A DNA stretch of 64,000 nt, taken from contig CAZKHJ010000001.1 in NCBI GenBank assembly GCA_964552675.1, forward strand, positions 124,001-188,000, read 5' to 3'. Below are positions 51,591-60,217 of the stretch, piece after piece. Source of the DNA: Sulfurimicrobium sp964552675 (GTDB lineage Bacteria > Pseudomonadota > Gammaproteobacteria > Burkholderiales > Sulfuricellaceae). Numbering within the stretch: the stretch's first letter is position 1; each line of letters starts with the position of its first letter. A model generated the notes under the pieces. The model was not told where the DNA came from. It did not search any database and saw only the letters and a program-made list of their open reading frames with translations. A program made the position numbers and the translations under genes.

Positions 51591-52598
51591 TTACGCCTGA
51601 TGATATGAAACCACGGTTTCCACTTCATTCCTGGAACCCAGAATTACCGGCACACGCTGGTGCAGGCCATCCGGCTGGATGTCGAGAATACGTTCGCGCC
51701 CGGTGCTGGAAGCGCCGCCAGCCTGTTCCACGATGAAGGACATCGGGTTGGCCTCATACAGCAGGCGCAATTTGCCAGCCTTGGCCGGATCCTTGGTATC
51801 CTTGGGATACATGAAAATGCCGCCGCGCATCAGAATACGGTGCACTTCCGCCACCATCGAGGCCACCCAGCGCATGTTGAAATCCTTGCCGCGCGGACCG
51901 GTCTTGCCGGCCAGGGCCTCTTCGACATAACGCTGCACCGGCGGCTCCCAGAAACGCTGGTTGGACGCGTTGATAGCGAATTCCTTGGTATCTTCCGGAA
52001 TAGTCATATTGGGGTGGGTGAGGATAAATTCGCCGATATCCCGATCCAGCGTAAAGCCGTTGACGCCGTGGCCACTGGTCAGAACCAGCATGGTGGAGGA
52101 ACCGTACAGCGCATAACCGGCACAGACCTGCTGTACGCCAGGCTGCATGAACGCCTGGGCAGAAGGCTGAGTGGCGCACTCACCGGGGCAACGCAGGATG
52201 GAAAAGATGGTGCCGACGGAAATGTTAACATCAACGTTGCTGGAGCCGTCGAGCGGATCGAAAACCAGCAGGTACTTGCCGCGCGGGTATTGCGCCGGGA
52301 TCGGGTAAACATCGTCCATCTCCTCCGACGCCATGGCTGCCAGGTGACCGGCCCACTCATTGGATTTAATGAAAATCTCGTTGGTGATGACGTCCAGTTC
52401 CTTCTGTGTCTCACCCTGCACATTTTCCGAACCGGCCGACCCCATCACACCAATCAGGGCGCCCTTGTTTACGGCATTGGAAATCACCTTGATCGCGGTA
52501 ATGATATCGTTCAGGAGCGAGGTAAAGTCACCGCTCGCACCCTGGATATGGCGCTGTTCCTCGATAATGAACTGGGTGATGGTGGTGCCGTTATGCAT
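51591..52598 (-). CDS. fbp: class I fructose-1,6-bisphosphatase
   Basis: 335 residues. Metal and substrate motifs VFDPLDGSSNVDVNISVGTIF and YLFDPLDG-type core, AMP-site-like N-terminus (GDFTSLLNDIITAIK), and RLLYEANPMSFIVEQAGG. It removes the 1-phosphate in gluconeogenesis or, in autotrophs, the Calvin cycle. It has its own promoter and terminator and diverges from trpB. No Calvin genes are in the window. Confidence 0.97.
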   Translation of the reverse strand: MHNGTTITQFIIEEQRHIQGASGDFTSLLNDIITAIKVISNAVNKGALIGVMGSAGSENVQGETQKELDVITNEIFIKSNEWAGHLAAMASEEMDDVYPIPAQYPRGKYLLVFDPLDGSSNVDVNISVGTIFSILRCPGECATQPSAQAFMQPGVQQVCAGYALYGSSTMLVLTSGHGVNGFTLDRDIGEFILTHPNMTIPEDTKEFAINASNQRFWEPPVQRYVEEALAGKTGPRGKDFNMRWVASMVAEVHRILMRGGIFMYPKDTKDPAKAGKLRLLYEANPMSFIVEQAGGASSTGRERILDIQPDGLHQRVPVILGSRNEVETVVSYHQA

Positions 52599-52635
52599 AT
52601 TTCTGTCCTAAGTTAAGAATATAAACAAATTCTAA

Positions 52636-52665
52636 ATTATAGCTTGATCACCAAAGGCTTGGCAG
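52636..52665 (-). promoter_or_regulatory. predicted sigma70 promoter of fbp
   Basis: Minus strand CTGCCA (52660-52665, 4/6), 18 bases, TATAAT (52636-52641, 6/6), about 38 bases upstream of the fbp ATG. The intergenic sequence around it is clearly AT-rich. Confidence 0.6.
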
Positions 52666-52721
52666 CAAAAAATCAAAGGGGATATGATGAGCCTCTTATC
52701 TCCACCAAAAAGGGCCGCATC

Positions 52722-54077
52722 ATGCAACGCACCAAGATCCTGCTGGACGAATCCGACATCCCCACCCACTGGTACAACGTCGTCGCCGATATGCCCAACC
52801 CGCCAGCCCCGCCATTGGGCCCGGATGGCAAGCCGATTGGCCCGGAAGCCCTGGCGCCGATTTTCCCCATGAGCCTGATCGAGCAGGAAGTATCGGCGGA
52901 GAGATGGATTCAGATCCCGGAAAAAGTGCGCGAAATCTACCAACTGTGGCGCCCCTCACCGCTGATCCGCGCCCACCGCCTGGAAGCGGCGCTGGGCACG
53001 CCGGCCAAGATCTACTACAAATACGAAGGCGTTTCACCTGCTGGCTCGCACAAAGTCAATACTTCGGTCGCCCAGGCCTATTACAACGCCGAAGCAGGCA
53101 TCAAGCGTATCGCCACCGAAACCGGCGCCGGACAATGGGGCTGCTCCATGGCCCTGGCAGGGCAGATGTTTGGGCTGGAAGTACGGGTCTACATGGTCAA
53201 GGTGAGCTACAACCAGAAGCCCTACCGCCGCTCCATGATGCAGACCTGGGGCGCCGAAGTGTTCGCCAGCCCGAGCATGGAAACCAATGCCGGGCGCGCC
53301 GCGCTGGCGGAAGACGCTAACAACCAGGGCTCCCTCGGTCTGGCCATCTCCGAGGCGGTGGAGGACGCTGCCTCACGCGCCGATACCAATTACGCCCTGG
53401 GCTCGGTGTTGAACCACGTGCTGCTGCACCAGACCGTGATTGGCCTGGAAGCCAAAAAACAGTTCGAGAAGACGGGTGACTACCCGGACATGATTTTCGC
53501 CCCCTGCGGCGGCGGTTCCAACTTCGGCGGCGCGGCCTTCCCCTTCTTCGCCGACAAGGCAGCAGGCAAAAACGTGCGCCTGGTCGCAGTCGAACCCACC
53601 TCCTGCCCGACCCTGACACGCGGCCACTACGCCTATGATTTCGGCGATACCGCCAAGCTGACCCCGATGATGCTGATGTACACCCTCGGCCACGATTTCA
53701 TGCCGCCCGGCATCCACGCCGGCGGCCTGCGCTACCACGGCGATTCGGCGCTGGTATCGCAGCTTTACCATGAAAAACTGATCGAGGCGGTGGCCGTGCC
53801 CCAGCTCTCCACCTTCAAGGCCGGCGTCACCTTCGCCCGTGCCGAGGGCATCATCCCCGCCCCCGAATCCAATCACGCCATCGCCGCCTGCATTGACGAG
53901 GCGCTGCGCTGCAAGGAATCGGGCGAAGCCAAGACCCTGTTCTTCAACCTCTCGGGCCACGGCCACTTCGACATGGGCGCCTACGACAGCTATTTCAGCG
54001 GCAAGCTGGAAGACTATGCCTATCCCGAGGAAGCCATCAAGGCGGCACTGGAGCGTCTGCCCAAGGTTTCCGGATAA
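52722..54077 (+). CDS. trpB: TrpB2-type tryptophan synthase beta chain
   Basis: 451 residues from ATG 52722; a longer frame to 52644 overlaps promoter sequence. PLP lysine K111 in SPAGSHKVN, phosphate loop CGGGSNFGG, and the TrpB2-type N-terminal extension (WYNVVADMPNPPAPPLGP). TrpB2 proteins do not depend on TrpA in the usual way and may act on serine or free indole. No trpA lies nearby, which also fits TrpB2. Monocistronic; a small-RNA locus follows. Confidence 0.93.
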   Translation: MQRTKILLDESDIPTHWYNVVADMPNPPAPPLGPDGKPIGPEALAPIFPMSLIEQEVSAERWIQIPEKVREIYQLWRPSPLIRAHRLEAALGTPAKIYYKYEGVSPAGSHKVNTSVAQAYYNAEAGIKRIATETGAGQWGCSMALAGQMFGLEVRVYMVKVSYNQKPYRRSMMQTWGAEVFASPSMETNAGRAALAEDANNQGSLGLAISEAVEDAASRADTNYALGSVLNHVLLHQTVIGLEAKKQFEKTGDYPDMIFAPCGGGSNFGGAAFPFFADKAAGKNVRLVAVEPTSCPTLTRGHYAYDFGDTAKLTPMMLMYTLGHDFMPPGIHAGGLRYHGDSALVSQLYHEKLIEAVAVPQLSTFKAGVTFARAEGIIPAPESNHAIAACIDEALRCKESGEAKTLFFNLSGHGHFDMGAYDSYFSGKLEDYAYPEEAIKAALERLPKVSG

Positions 54078-54101
54078 ATCTAAGGAAAATTCATATTAGC
54101 G

Positions 54102-54130
54102 GGAACTAATTTAATCCCGTTGCGCTCTGA
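54102..54130 (+). promoter_or_regulatory. predicted ECF sigma (RpoE/AlgU-like) promoter
   Basis: GGAACTA (54102-54108), 17 bases, TCTGA (54126-54130) matches the GAACTT-N16/17-TCTGA pattern of RpoE/AlgU promoters. The start expected at about 54136 coincides with the first base-paired position of the hairpin series described next, which supports both predictions. Confidence 0.55.
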
Positions 54131-54135
54131 TGAGC

Positions 54136-54244
54136 AGATGGTCTCAAAACCGTCTCCCGCTTCTCCTCCCTGAGCGGGTGCCTTAATGCTTGTTAAGGCT
54201 TCTGCCCCCGGCTTTCTTCCCCTTTAGCCGGGGGCTTTTTCTTT
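54136..54244 (+). ncRNA. candidate sigmaE-dependent small RNA with four hairpins
   Basis: No frame is open and no gene covers this stretch. Four stem-loops follow one another: GATGGT/ACCGTC (54137-54154), CCCGCT/AGCGGG (54156-54178) with loop TCTCCTCCCTG, GCCTTAA/TTAAGGC (54180-54199), and GCCCCCGGCT/AGCCGGGGGC (54204-54235) followed by TTTTTCTTT. The last is a strong terminator on this strand only. The second loop shows CUCCUCCC, complementary to Shine-Dalgarno sequences. The alternative is a trpB 3' UTR whose end carries the terminator. Confidence 0.6.
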
Positions 54245-54248
54245 CCCG

Positions 54249-54851
54249 CTACGCGTGCATTGCCTCAAACCATTTGCCAATCGCCCGCTCGGCCTCCTGC
54301 ATACCTTGATGCTTGGGACTGGAAAACAACTGGGCCGTTGCACCGGGGTAAACCTCCGCCAGTTCCCGTTCCACCGCACGCAGGGTCGCCAGCACCTGCT
54401 GGCGGTTCAGCTTGTCGGCTTTGGTGAGCAGGACATGAACCGGCTTGCCGGTGGGCCGAAACCATGCCAGCATCTGCCGGTCCAGCTCGGTCATGGGATG
54501 ACGCACATCCATGATCAGCACCAGGCCGCGCAGCGACGATCGTGTCTGCAGGTAAGTACTCAGCACCGTGCGCCAATGCAAGCGGACCTTTTCCGGCACG
54601 GCGGCGTAACCATAACCCGGCAGATCCACCAGATAGCGCTCTTCGCCAAGGTCGAAAAAATTGATCAGTTGGGTACGGCCCGGGGTTTTACTGACAAAAG
54701 CAAGCCGGGTACGATTGGTCAGGGTATTGATCGCGCTGGACTTTCCAGAGTTGGAGCGGCCGGCAAAGGCCACCTCCATTCCGCTGGGCAAGGGCAGATC
54801 ACGCAGATCGTGGGCGGAGATGTAAAACCGGGCGTGTTGAAAAAGAGGCAT
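54249..54851 (-). CDS. engB: ribosome biogenesis GTPase EngB/YsxC
   Basis: 200 residues. G1 GRSNSGKSS (31-39), G3 DLPGYG, G4 TKAD, and the family loop KTPGRTQLINFF. It assists 50S subunit assembly and is essential in most bacteria. It converges on the small-RNA locus and diverges from cytochrome c4, in line with the engB-cytochrome c4-resB-ccsA order of Betaproteobacteria. Confidence 0.97.
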   Translation of the reverse strand: MPLFQHARFYISAHDLRDLPLPSGMEVAFAGRSNSGKSSAINTLTNRTRLAFVSKTPGRTQLINFFDLGEERYLVDLPGYGYAAVPEKVRLHWRTVLSTYLQTRSSLRGLVLIMDVRHPMTELDRQMLAWFRPTGKPVHVLLTKADKLNRQQVLATLRAVERELAEVYPGATAQLFSSPKHQGMQEAERAIGKWFEAMHA

Positions 54852-54874
54852 GAGGGGAAAAATTTTCTTTCAAA

Positions 54875-54905
54875 GTGGCATGATAGCTTAGTCTTGGTAT
54901 AGAAT
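54875..54905 (+). promoter_or_regulatory. predicted promoter of the cytochrome c4 operon
   Basis: GTGGCA (54875-54880, 4/6), 17 bases, TATAGA (54898-54903, 4/6; TAGAAT two bases on is 5/6) in an AT-rich gap. AAGGAG lies about 10 bases before the ATG at 54949. Assignment is moderate only. Confidence 0.4.
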
Positions 54906-54948
54906 TGTCAATTTTTAAGTCAAAAGAACTGTTTAAGGAGTCGAAAGA

Positions 54949-55569
54949 ATGAAACAAACCATGGCGATGGTGGCGATAGCGGGTGTGATGGCCGCATCTT
55001 CAGCGCTGGCGGAAACTGCCGCCAAGGGTGATCCTGCCAAGGCTCAACAGATCGCGACGACGGTTTGTGTTGCCTGCCACAACGCTGACGGCAACAGCAC
55101 CACGCCAGCCAACCCCAAACTGGCCGGCCAGCATCCGGAATACATCACCAAGCAGCTGACCAACTTCAAGTCCGGCGAGCGCAAGAGCGCCGTGATGTCC
55201 GGGATGGTCGCAACCCTGTCGCCAGAGGACATGAAGAATCTCGGCGCCTATTTCGGCGAGAAAAAGAATGCCGCCGGCAGTGCCAAGAACAAGGACCTGG
55301 TTGCACTGGGACAGAAAATCTACAAGGGCGGCAACCAGTCCAGCGGCGTGCCTGCCTGCGCTTCCTGCCATGGCCCGAGCGGCGCTGGCATCCCGGTTCA
55401 GTTTCCGGCACTTCATAGCCAGCATGCCGAATACACGCTTGGACAGCTGAAACTGTTCCGCAGTGGCGAGCGCGCCAACGATGCCGCGAAAATGATGCGC
55501 GTCATCGCTTCCAAGATGACCGACCAGGAAATGCAGGCTGTAGCAGAATACATTTCCGGCCTGAATTAA
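54949..55569 (+). CDS. dihaem cytochrome c4
   Basis: 206 residues with a Sec signal (about 1-21, SSALA|ETAAKG). Two cytochrome c domains with C40-x2-C43-H44 and C137-x2-C140-H141, each followed by the c4 phrases KLAGQHPEYITKQL and ALHSQHAEYTLGQL. Periplasmic electron carrier, a likely donor to cbb3-type oxidases. Monocistronic or nearly so, because a strong terminator follows. Confidence 0.95.
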   Translation: MKQTMAMVAIAGVMAASSALAETAAKGDPAKAQQIATTVCVACHNADGNSTTPANPKLAGQHPEYITKQLTNFKSGERKSAVMSGMVATLSPEDMKNLGAYFGEKKNAAGSAKNKDLVALGQKIYKGGNQSSGVPACASCHGPSGAGIPVQFPALHSQHAEYTLGQLKLFRSGERANDAAKMMRVIASKMTDQEMQAVAEYISGLN

Positions 55570-55594
55570 AGACCAGCTGGCAACGGCGGACCCC

Positions 55595-55623
55595 AAGGGT
55601 GACGAAATCGTCACCCTTTTTTG
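55595..55623 (+). terminator. rho-independent terminator after cytochrome c4
   Basis: AAGGGTGACG (55595-55604), AAAT loop, CGTCACCCTT (55609-55618) and a T-run to 55622: perfect 10-base-pair stem. It lies 26 bases after the cytochrome stop and 29 before resB, so the ccs genes probably need read-through or their own promoter. Confidence 0.9.
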
Positions 55624-55651
55624 TCCGCGCCAGTTAACCCATGACGACATT

Positions 55652-57700
55652 GTGACCAATCCAAGTCCGCTTCACCGCCGCCTGACCCAAGGCATTTTCG
55701 AACTCCTGAGCTCGATGCGTTTTGCCATCAGCCTGCTTACGGTATTGGCGATCGCATCCATTATCGGCACCGTACTCAAGCAGAGCGAACCCTACCCGAA
55801 CTACATCATCCAGTTCGGCCAGTTCTGGTTTCAGATGTTCGAGGCACTGGGCCTGTACGATGTTTATCACTCCGGATGGTTTCTTACCATCCTGGCCTTC
55901 CTGATCCTTTCCACCAGCCTGTGCATTTACCGCAACACCCCGCTGATGCTGCGCGAGATGCGCTCGTTCCGCGAACACGCCACGGAAACTTCGCTGCGTG
56001 CTTTTTCCCATCAGGCAGAGTTTTCCAGCGCCCTGCCTGCCGAGCCCCTTCATGGACGGCTGACCGGCTATCTTCGCGGCCAGGGCTTCAGCGCCAAGCT
56101 TGGTGCCACACACGAAAACGGGGATGTCCTGATCGCTGCCAAGGCAGGAAGCTACCACCGCTTTGGCTACATCCTCACTCACGCCGCCATCGTGGTGATC
56201 TGCGTAGGTGGTCTGATTGACGGTAATATCCCGCTCAAAGCACAGCAGCTGCTTGGCTGGAAGAAAATCGAAACCCGAGATATTCCGCAAAGTGAAGTAT
56301 CGGCAGCCAGCCGACTTTCGCCTGCCAACCTGTCCTTCCGCGGTGGCGTGACGATCCCGGAAGGCGCCGGTGCCGACGTGATTTTCCTTAACATCGCCGA
56401 CGGTTATCTGGTGCAGGATCTGCCATTCGACATCATGCTGAAGAAATTCCGCGTCGAGCATTACCCTACTGGTCAGCCCAAGTCGTTCGAGAGCGACATC
56501 ACCCTGATCGACAAGGCCACAAACGAAACGGTTTCCCATACCATCAGCGTAAATCACCCCCTGATCTACAAGGGTATCGCGATTTACCAGGCCAGTTTTG
56601 GCGATGGCGGCACACGGCTGGGCATGAAAGGCTGGAATCTATTCGGCCCGACCCATGAATCCTTTTCCATGCAGGGCGTGGTAAAACAGGCAACCCAGCT
56701 CTCCAACGGGGATGACACCTACACCATCGAATTCACCGAGTTCCGCAAATTCAATATCGAAAATTTTGCCAGTGAGAATGGCGCCAGCGCTGGCGGCTGG
56801 AAAAATCTCCTCTCATACATGCAGACTGGCAGCAACAAGGCAGCGGCAAAGGAATTGCGCAATGTCGGGCCGAGTTTTCAGTATAAGATTCGCGATGCGC
56901 AGGGACAGGCGCAGGAATATTTCAACTACATGCTGCCGATCCAGCTGGAAGATCGCTGGTACCTGCTTTCCGGCATGCGCAGCTCACCCAGCGAGCCCTT
57001 CCGTTACATCCGCATTCCGCTCGACGGACAAAACAATATCGAAGGATTCATGCGTCTGCGCGCCATACTGCTCGACCGACAGGCCCACCCGGAGATTGCA
57101 CGGCGCTTTGCCGAATTTGCTCTGGAAGGGGAACAAATCAGCGGCCCCATGCTGGCCAAGCTGGTCGAAAGTACTGGCCGGATACTGGATGTTTTCGCCA
57201 GCGGCGGCTACGAAGCCATGGCGAAGTTCATCGAGAAATCCGTGCCTGCCGCGGAACAGGACAAGGCGGCACAAACTTACCTCAAGATTCTCGAAAGCGC
57301 CGCGATATCAGCCTGGCGCATCGCCCAAACACGAGCCGGCCAACCCGCAACAATGGATGACAACAGCCTGCGCTTTGTGCGCGAAAGTCTCAATACCACC
57401 AGCGACCTGTTTGTCTATGGCGCACCGGTCTACCTGCAATTGTCTGAGTTCGACGAAGTCATGGCCAGCGGCCTGCAACTGACGCGCTCACCAGGCAAGA
57501 ACATCGTTTACGGCGGCTCGGTACTACTGGTGCTTGGCGTGTTTTTCATGTTCTATATCCGGGAACGCCGCATCTGGCTACTGGTCCAACCTCGACTCGG
57601 GACGGTATTATTCGCCATGTCCACCAATCGCAAAACGATGGACTTCGAGCAGGAATTCGGTCGCCATAAAACTCATCTGGCTGTGCTGCTAAAGGATTGA
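55652..57700 (+). CDS. resB: cytochrome c biogenesis protein ResB/Ccs1 (system II)
   Basis: 682 residues starting with GTG at 55652. ResB layout: spans about 20-42, 70-90 and 168-190, a large periplasmic domain (about 195-615) and a last span about 625-645. Conserved SSMRFAISLLTVLAIASIIGTVL at the N-terminus. With CcsA it exports and ligates haem to apocytochromes c. The periplasmic domain has family phrases NHPLIYKGIAIYQASFGDGG. A fused or separate thioredoxin (ResA/CcsX) is not in this window. Confidence 0.94.
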   Translation: MTNPSPLHRRLTQGIFELLSSMRFAISLLTVLAIASIIGTVLKQSEPYPNYIIQFGQFWFQMFEALGLYDVYHSGWFLTILAFLILSTSLCIYRNTPLMLREMRSFREHATETSLRAFSHQAEFSSALPAEPLHGRLTGYLRGQGFSAKLGATHENGDVLIAAKAGSYHRFGYILTHAAIVVICVGGLIDGNIPLKAQQLLGWKKIETRDIPQSEVSAASRLSPANLSFRGGVTIPEGAGADVIFLNIADGYLVQDLPFDIMLKKFRVEHYPTGQPKSFESDITLIDKATNETVSHTISVNHPLIYKGIAIYQASFGDGGTRLGMKGWNLFGPTHESFSMQGVVKQATQLSNGDDTYTIEFTEFRKFNIENFASENGASAGGWKNLLSYMQTGSNKAAAKELRNVGPSFQYKIRDAQGQAQEYFNYMLPIQLEDRWYLLSGMRSSPSEPFRYIRIPLDGQNNIEGFMRLRAILLDRQAHPEIARRFAEFALEGEQISGPMLAKLVESTGRILDVFASGGYEAMAKFIEKSVPAAEQDKAAQTYLKILESAAISAWRIAQTRAGQPATMDDNSLRFVRESLNTTSDLFVYGAPVYLQLSEFDEVMASGLQLTRSPGKNIVYGGSVLLVLGVFFMFYIRERRIWLLVQPRLGTVLFAMSTNRKTMDFEQEFGRHKTHLAVLLKD

Positions 57701-57703
57701 CCC

Positions 57704-58858
57704 ATGGAATTAACGGACAAGACACACGACTTTAACGCCCGGCCCTCCTTTTTCAAAACCCTGTCGTGGTTCGACTGGCTATATGCATTGATCCTGGCGG
57801 GCGGCAGCATTTACGCTTTCCTGCTCTATGGCAACTACATGGATGGCTATGAAAAGGGCATACTGTTTCTTACCGCCGCAGGCTTGATCTGGCAGGGCTG
57901 GTTCTGGAAACCCTTCCGTACCCTGTTGCTGACGGTGGCGATCCTGAGCCTGTTCGGCATCAGCCAGTATCACGGTCAATTGGCCCGTGCCGAGCAAACA
58001 TTCTTCCTCAAGTTCTTCTTCGGCAGCCAGACCGCCATCATGTGGATGAGCGCCCTGTTCGTACTGGCCACCGCCAGCTACTGGCTTGCCCTGCTGACCC
58101 GCTCAGAATTCATCGCCCGGGTTTCCAGCGCAATCACCTGGAGCGCGGCGACGATGGGCCTGGTCGGCCTGATGACGCGCTGGTACGAGTCCTACCTGAT
58201 CAGTCCGGATGTCGGCCATATCCCGGTCAGCAACCTGTATGAAGTTTTCATCCTGTTTTCCATTCTCACCGCGCTGATGTATCTCTACTACGAACAGCGC
58301 TACCAGAACCGTCAACTTGGCGCCTTCGTGTTGCTGGTGATCAGCGCTGCCGTAGGATTCCTGCTGTGGTACACCTTCGACCGCCAGGCTCACGAAATCC
58401 AGCCCCTGGTACCAGCATTGCAATCCTACTGGATGAAAATCCATGTCCCGGCCAATTTTATCGGCTATGGCGCCTTCGCCCTGGCAGCAATGGTGGGCGT
58501 GGCTTACCTGCTCTCCAGCAAAGGCATACTGACAAGTCGCCTGCCGGCGCAGGAAATTCTTGATGACATCATGTACAAGGCCATTGCCATCGGCTTCGCC
58601 TTCTTCACCATCGCCACCATCCTCGGTGCCATGTGGGCGGCAGAAGCATGGGGCGGCTACTGGTCGTGGGACCCGAAGGAAACCTGGGCGCTGATCGTAT
58701 GGCTGAATTACGCCGCCTGGCTCCACCTGCGCCTGGTCAAGGGCCTGCGTGGACCACTACTGGCATGGTGGGCGGTGATCGGCCTGTTCGTAACTGCCTT
58801 CGCCTTTCTTGGCGTCAACATGTTCCTGTCCGGATTGCACTCGTACGGCACACTATAG
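57704..58858 (+). CDS. ccsA: cytochrome c biogenesis protein CcsA/ResC (system II)
   Basis: 384 residues, about eight membrane spans. Haem-handling WWD motif WAAEAWGGYWSWDPKETWALIVWLNYAAW near residues 310-340, with conserved His in KIHVPANFIGYGAF and LHLRLV. It takes haem to the periplasm for attachment by ResB/CcsA. It lies 3 bases after resB and 15 before the next cytochrome gene. Confidence 0.95.
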   Translation: MELTDKTHDFNARPSFFKTLSWFDWLYALILAGGSIYAFLLYGNYMDGYEKGILFLTAAGLIWQGWFWKPFRTLLLTVAILSLFGISQYHGQLARAEQTFFLKFFFGSQTAIMWMSALFVLATASYWLALLTRSEFIARVSSAITWSAATMGLVGLMTRWYESYLISPDVGHIPVSNLYEVFILFSILTALMYLYYEQRYQNRQLGAFVLLVISAAVGFLLWYTFDRQAHEIQPLVPALQSYWMKIHVPANFIGYGAFALAAMVGVAYLLSSKGILTSRLPAQEILDDIMYKAIAIGFAFFTIATILGAMWAAEAWGGYWSWDPKETWALIVWLNYAAWLHLRLVKGLRGPLLAWWAVIGLFVTAFAFLGVNMFLSGLHSYGTL

Positions 58859-58873
58859 TTGCAGGGCGCTCGC

Positions 58874-59494
58874 ATGAAACGGCCCATCCTCGCCATCCTG
58901 GCCCTGTCGTCCACCTGCACTGCCTTTGCCGCGCCGCCCGTCAAGGGTGATGCGAAAAAAGGCGAAAGCATCGCCAGCCAGGTTTGCTTCGCCTGCCACG
59001 GGCCCGACGGCAACGGCATCACTCCGCCCAATCCCGACTACCCCAAACTCGCCGGCAAACAGCCGGAATACCTGCTCAAGCAACTCAAGGACTTCAAGGC
59101 CGGCAAGCGCAAAAACGACATCATGGCTGGCATGGTGGCCAGCCTGAGCCCGGACGACATGGCCAACCTGGCGCTCCATTTCTCAGCGCAGAAAAGCAGG
59201 CCCGGCGTGGTCAGCAACCCGGAACTGCTCGATTTCGGCAAAAAGTTTTACACTGACGGGAACCCGGATCAGGGCGTACCGGCCTGTGCCGGCTGCCATT
59301 CGCCGGACGGCAGCGGCACCAGCGCCTATCCGCACCTGGCGGGGCAATATGCCGGCTACGTCTACCAGCAGCTGAAGCGCTTCGCCAGCGGCGAACGCGA
59401 CAATGACCGCGGCCTGGTGATGCAGTCTCTTTCGATGCGGATGACCGAGCAGGAAATGAAAGCGGTTTCCGAATATGTCACCAGCCTGAAATAG
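58874..59494 (+). CDS. second dihaem c4-type cytochrome c
   Basis: 206 residues from ATG 58874 (AGGG about 9 bases before); signal peptide to about residue 20 (STCTAFA|APPVKG). Haem motifs C38-x2-C41-H42 and C138-x2-C141-H142, with KLAGKQPEYLLKQLKDFKAGKR and HLAGQYAGYVYQQLKRFASGERD as in cytochrome c4. It resembles the protein at 54949 in length and layout but is clearly diverged, so it is an old duplicate. It immediately follows ccsA, probably in one transcript. Confidence 0.93.
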   Translation: MKRPILAILALSSTCTAFAAPPVKGDAKKGESIASQVCFACHGPDGNGITPPNPDYPKLAGKQPEYLLKQLKDFKAGKRKNDIMAGMVASLSPDDMANLALHFSAQKSRPGVVSNPELLDFGKKFYTDGNPDQGVPACAGCHSPDGSGTSAYPHLAGQYAGYVYQQLKRFASGERDNDRGLVMQSLSMRMTEQEMKAVSEYVTSLK

Positions 59495-59514
59495 CCCAAG
59501 GAAGGAATTGCGCG

Positions 59515-60213
59515 ATGAAAAAAGAACTTCTGCTCTGCCTGTCCCTGCTCCTTGCTCCCCTCTCCACCCACGCCGCCCCGCCCAAGCAACCCAAGGCAGC
59601 CGGGATCGAATCCCCCGGCTATGCCTGGGATGCGCAATCGGAAGAAGAGGCGTTGCTGTTGAAAATGAAAGGCGACGTGGCACGCGGGCAGGACGCCTAC
59701 CGGGGCTGCCAGGGCTGCCACAAACCCGACGCATCCGGCCTGCCGGACGGCACCTATCCGCAACTGGCGAGCCAGCACATCAGCGTTCTGATCAAGCAGA
59801 TGTCGGATGTGCGCGAGGGACGGCGCGACAACCCGAAGATGTTCCCCTTTGCCGGCAAGCACGTGGTGGATACGCAGGAAGTGGCCGACATCGCCGCCTA
59901 CCTCAACAGCCTGCCCCTGCCCGGCCATAACGACAAGGGGCCGGGCAGCGACCTGGTGCGCGGCAAGGCGCTGTATGAGAAGGATTGCGCAGCCTGTCAC
60001 GGTGAGCGTGGCGAGGGCGATGCCGGCAAATTTTATCCCGTCACCGCCGGCCAGCATTACCGCTATATGGTGCGCCAGATCGTGGCGATCCGCGACGGCA
60101 GCCGCCGCAATGCCAATCCGAAAATGGTCAGGGTGGTGAAGGACTATTCCACCAGCGATATCGGCGCGGTGGCGGATTACATGTCCCGCATCGGCCTGCC
60201 CGCAGAAAAATAG
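59515..60213 (+). CDS. third dihaem cytochrome c, more divergent
   Basis: 232 residues. Signal peptide (about 1-20, LSTHA|APPKQ), then a 35-residue linker before the first haem, C65-x2-C68-H69, and the second, C158-x2-C161-H162. The c4-like phrases are shifted (QLASQHISVLIKQMSDVREGRRDNP, TAGQHYRYMVRQIVAIRDGSRRNAN), marking a related but separate dihaem class. It starts 20 bases after the previous cytochrome and ends the plus-strand block. Its partner is unknown. Confidence 0.9.
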   Translation: MKKELLLCLSLLLAPLSTHAAPPKQPKAAGIESPGYAWDAQSEEEALLLKMKGDVARGQDAYRGCQGCHKPDASGLPDGTYPQLASQHISVLIKQMSDVREGRRDNPKMFPFAGKHVVDTQEVADIAAYLNSLPLPGHNDKGPGSDLVRGKALYEKDCAACHGERGEGDAGKFYPVTAGQHYRYMVRQIVAIRDGSRRNANPKMVRVVKDYSTSDIGAVADYMSRIGLPAEK

Positions 60214-60217
60214 TCGA

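Noticed and set aside
54121..54150. CUGAUGA followed by a short stem and AAAAC, resembling a hammerhead ribozyme core.
   Set aside because: The essential GAAA is AAAA here, stem II would be very weak, and no proper stems I and III with a cleavage triplet are visible.
54099..54160. tRNA-like outline with GCGGGA at one end and TCCCGC at the other.
   Set aside because: Only about 62 bases, no T-loop GTTCGA sequence, no valid anticodon arm or CCA; the hairpin-series reading explains the sequence better.
55640..55654. Five-codon mini-frame ATG ACG ACA TTG TGA overlapping the resB start.
   Set aside because: Too short to judge and without its own ribosome site; most likely chance.
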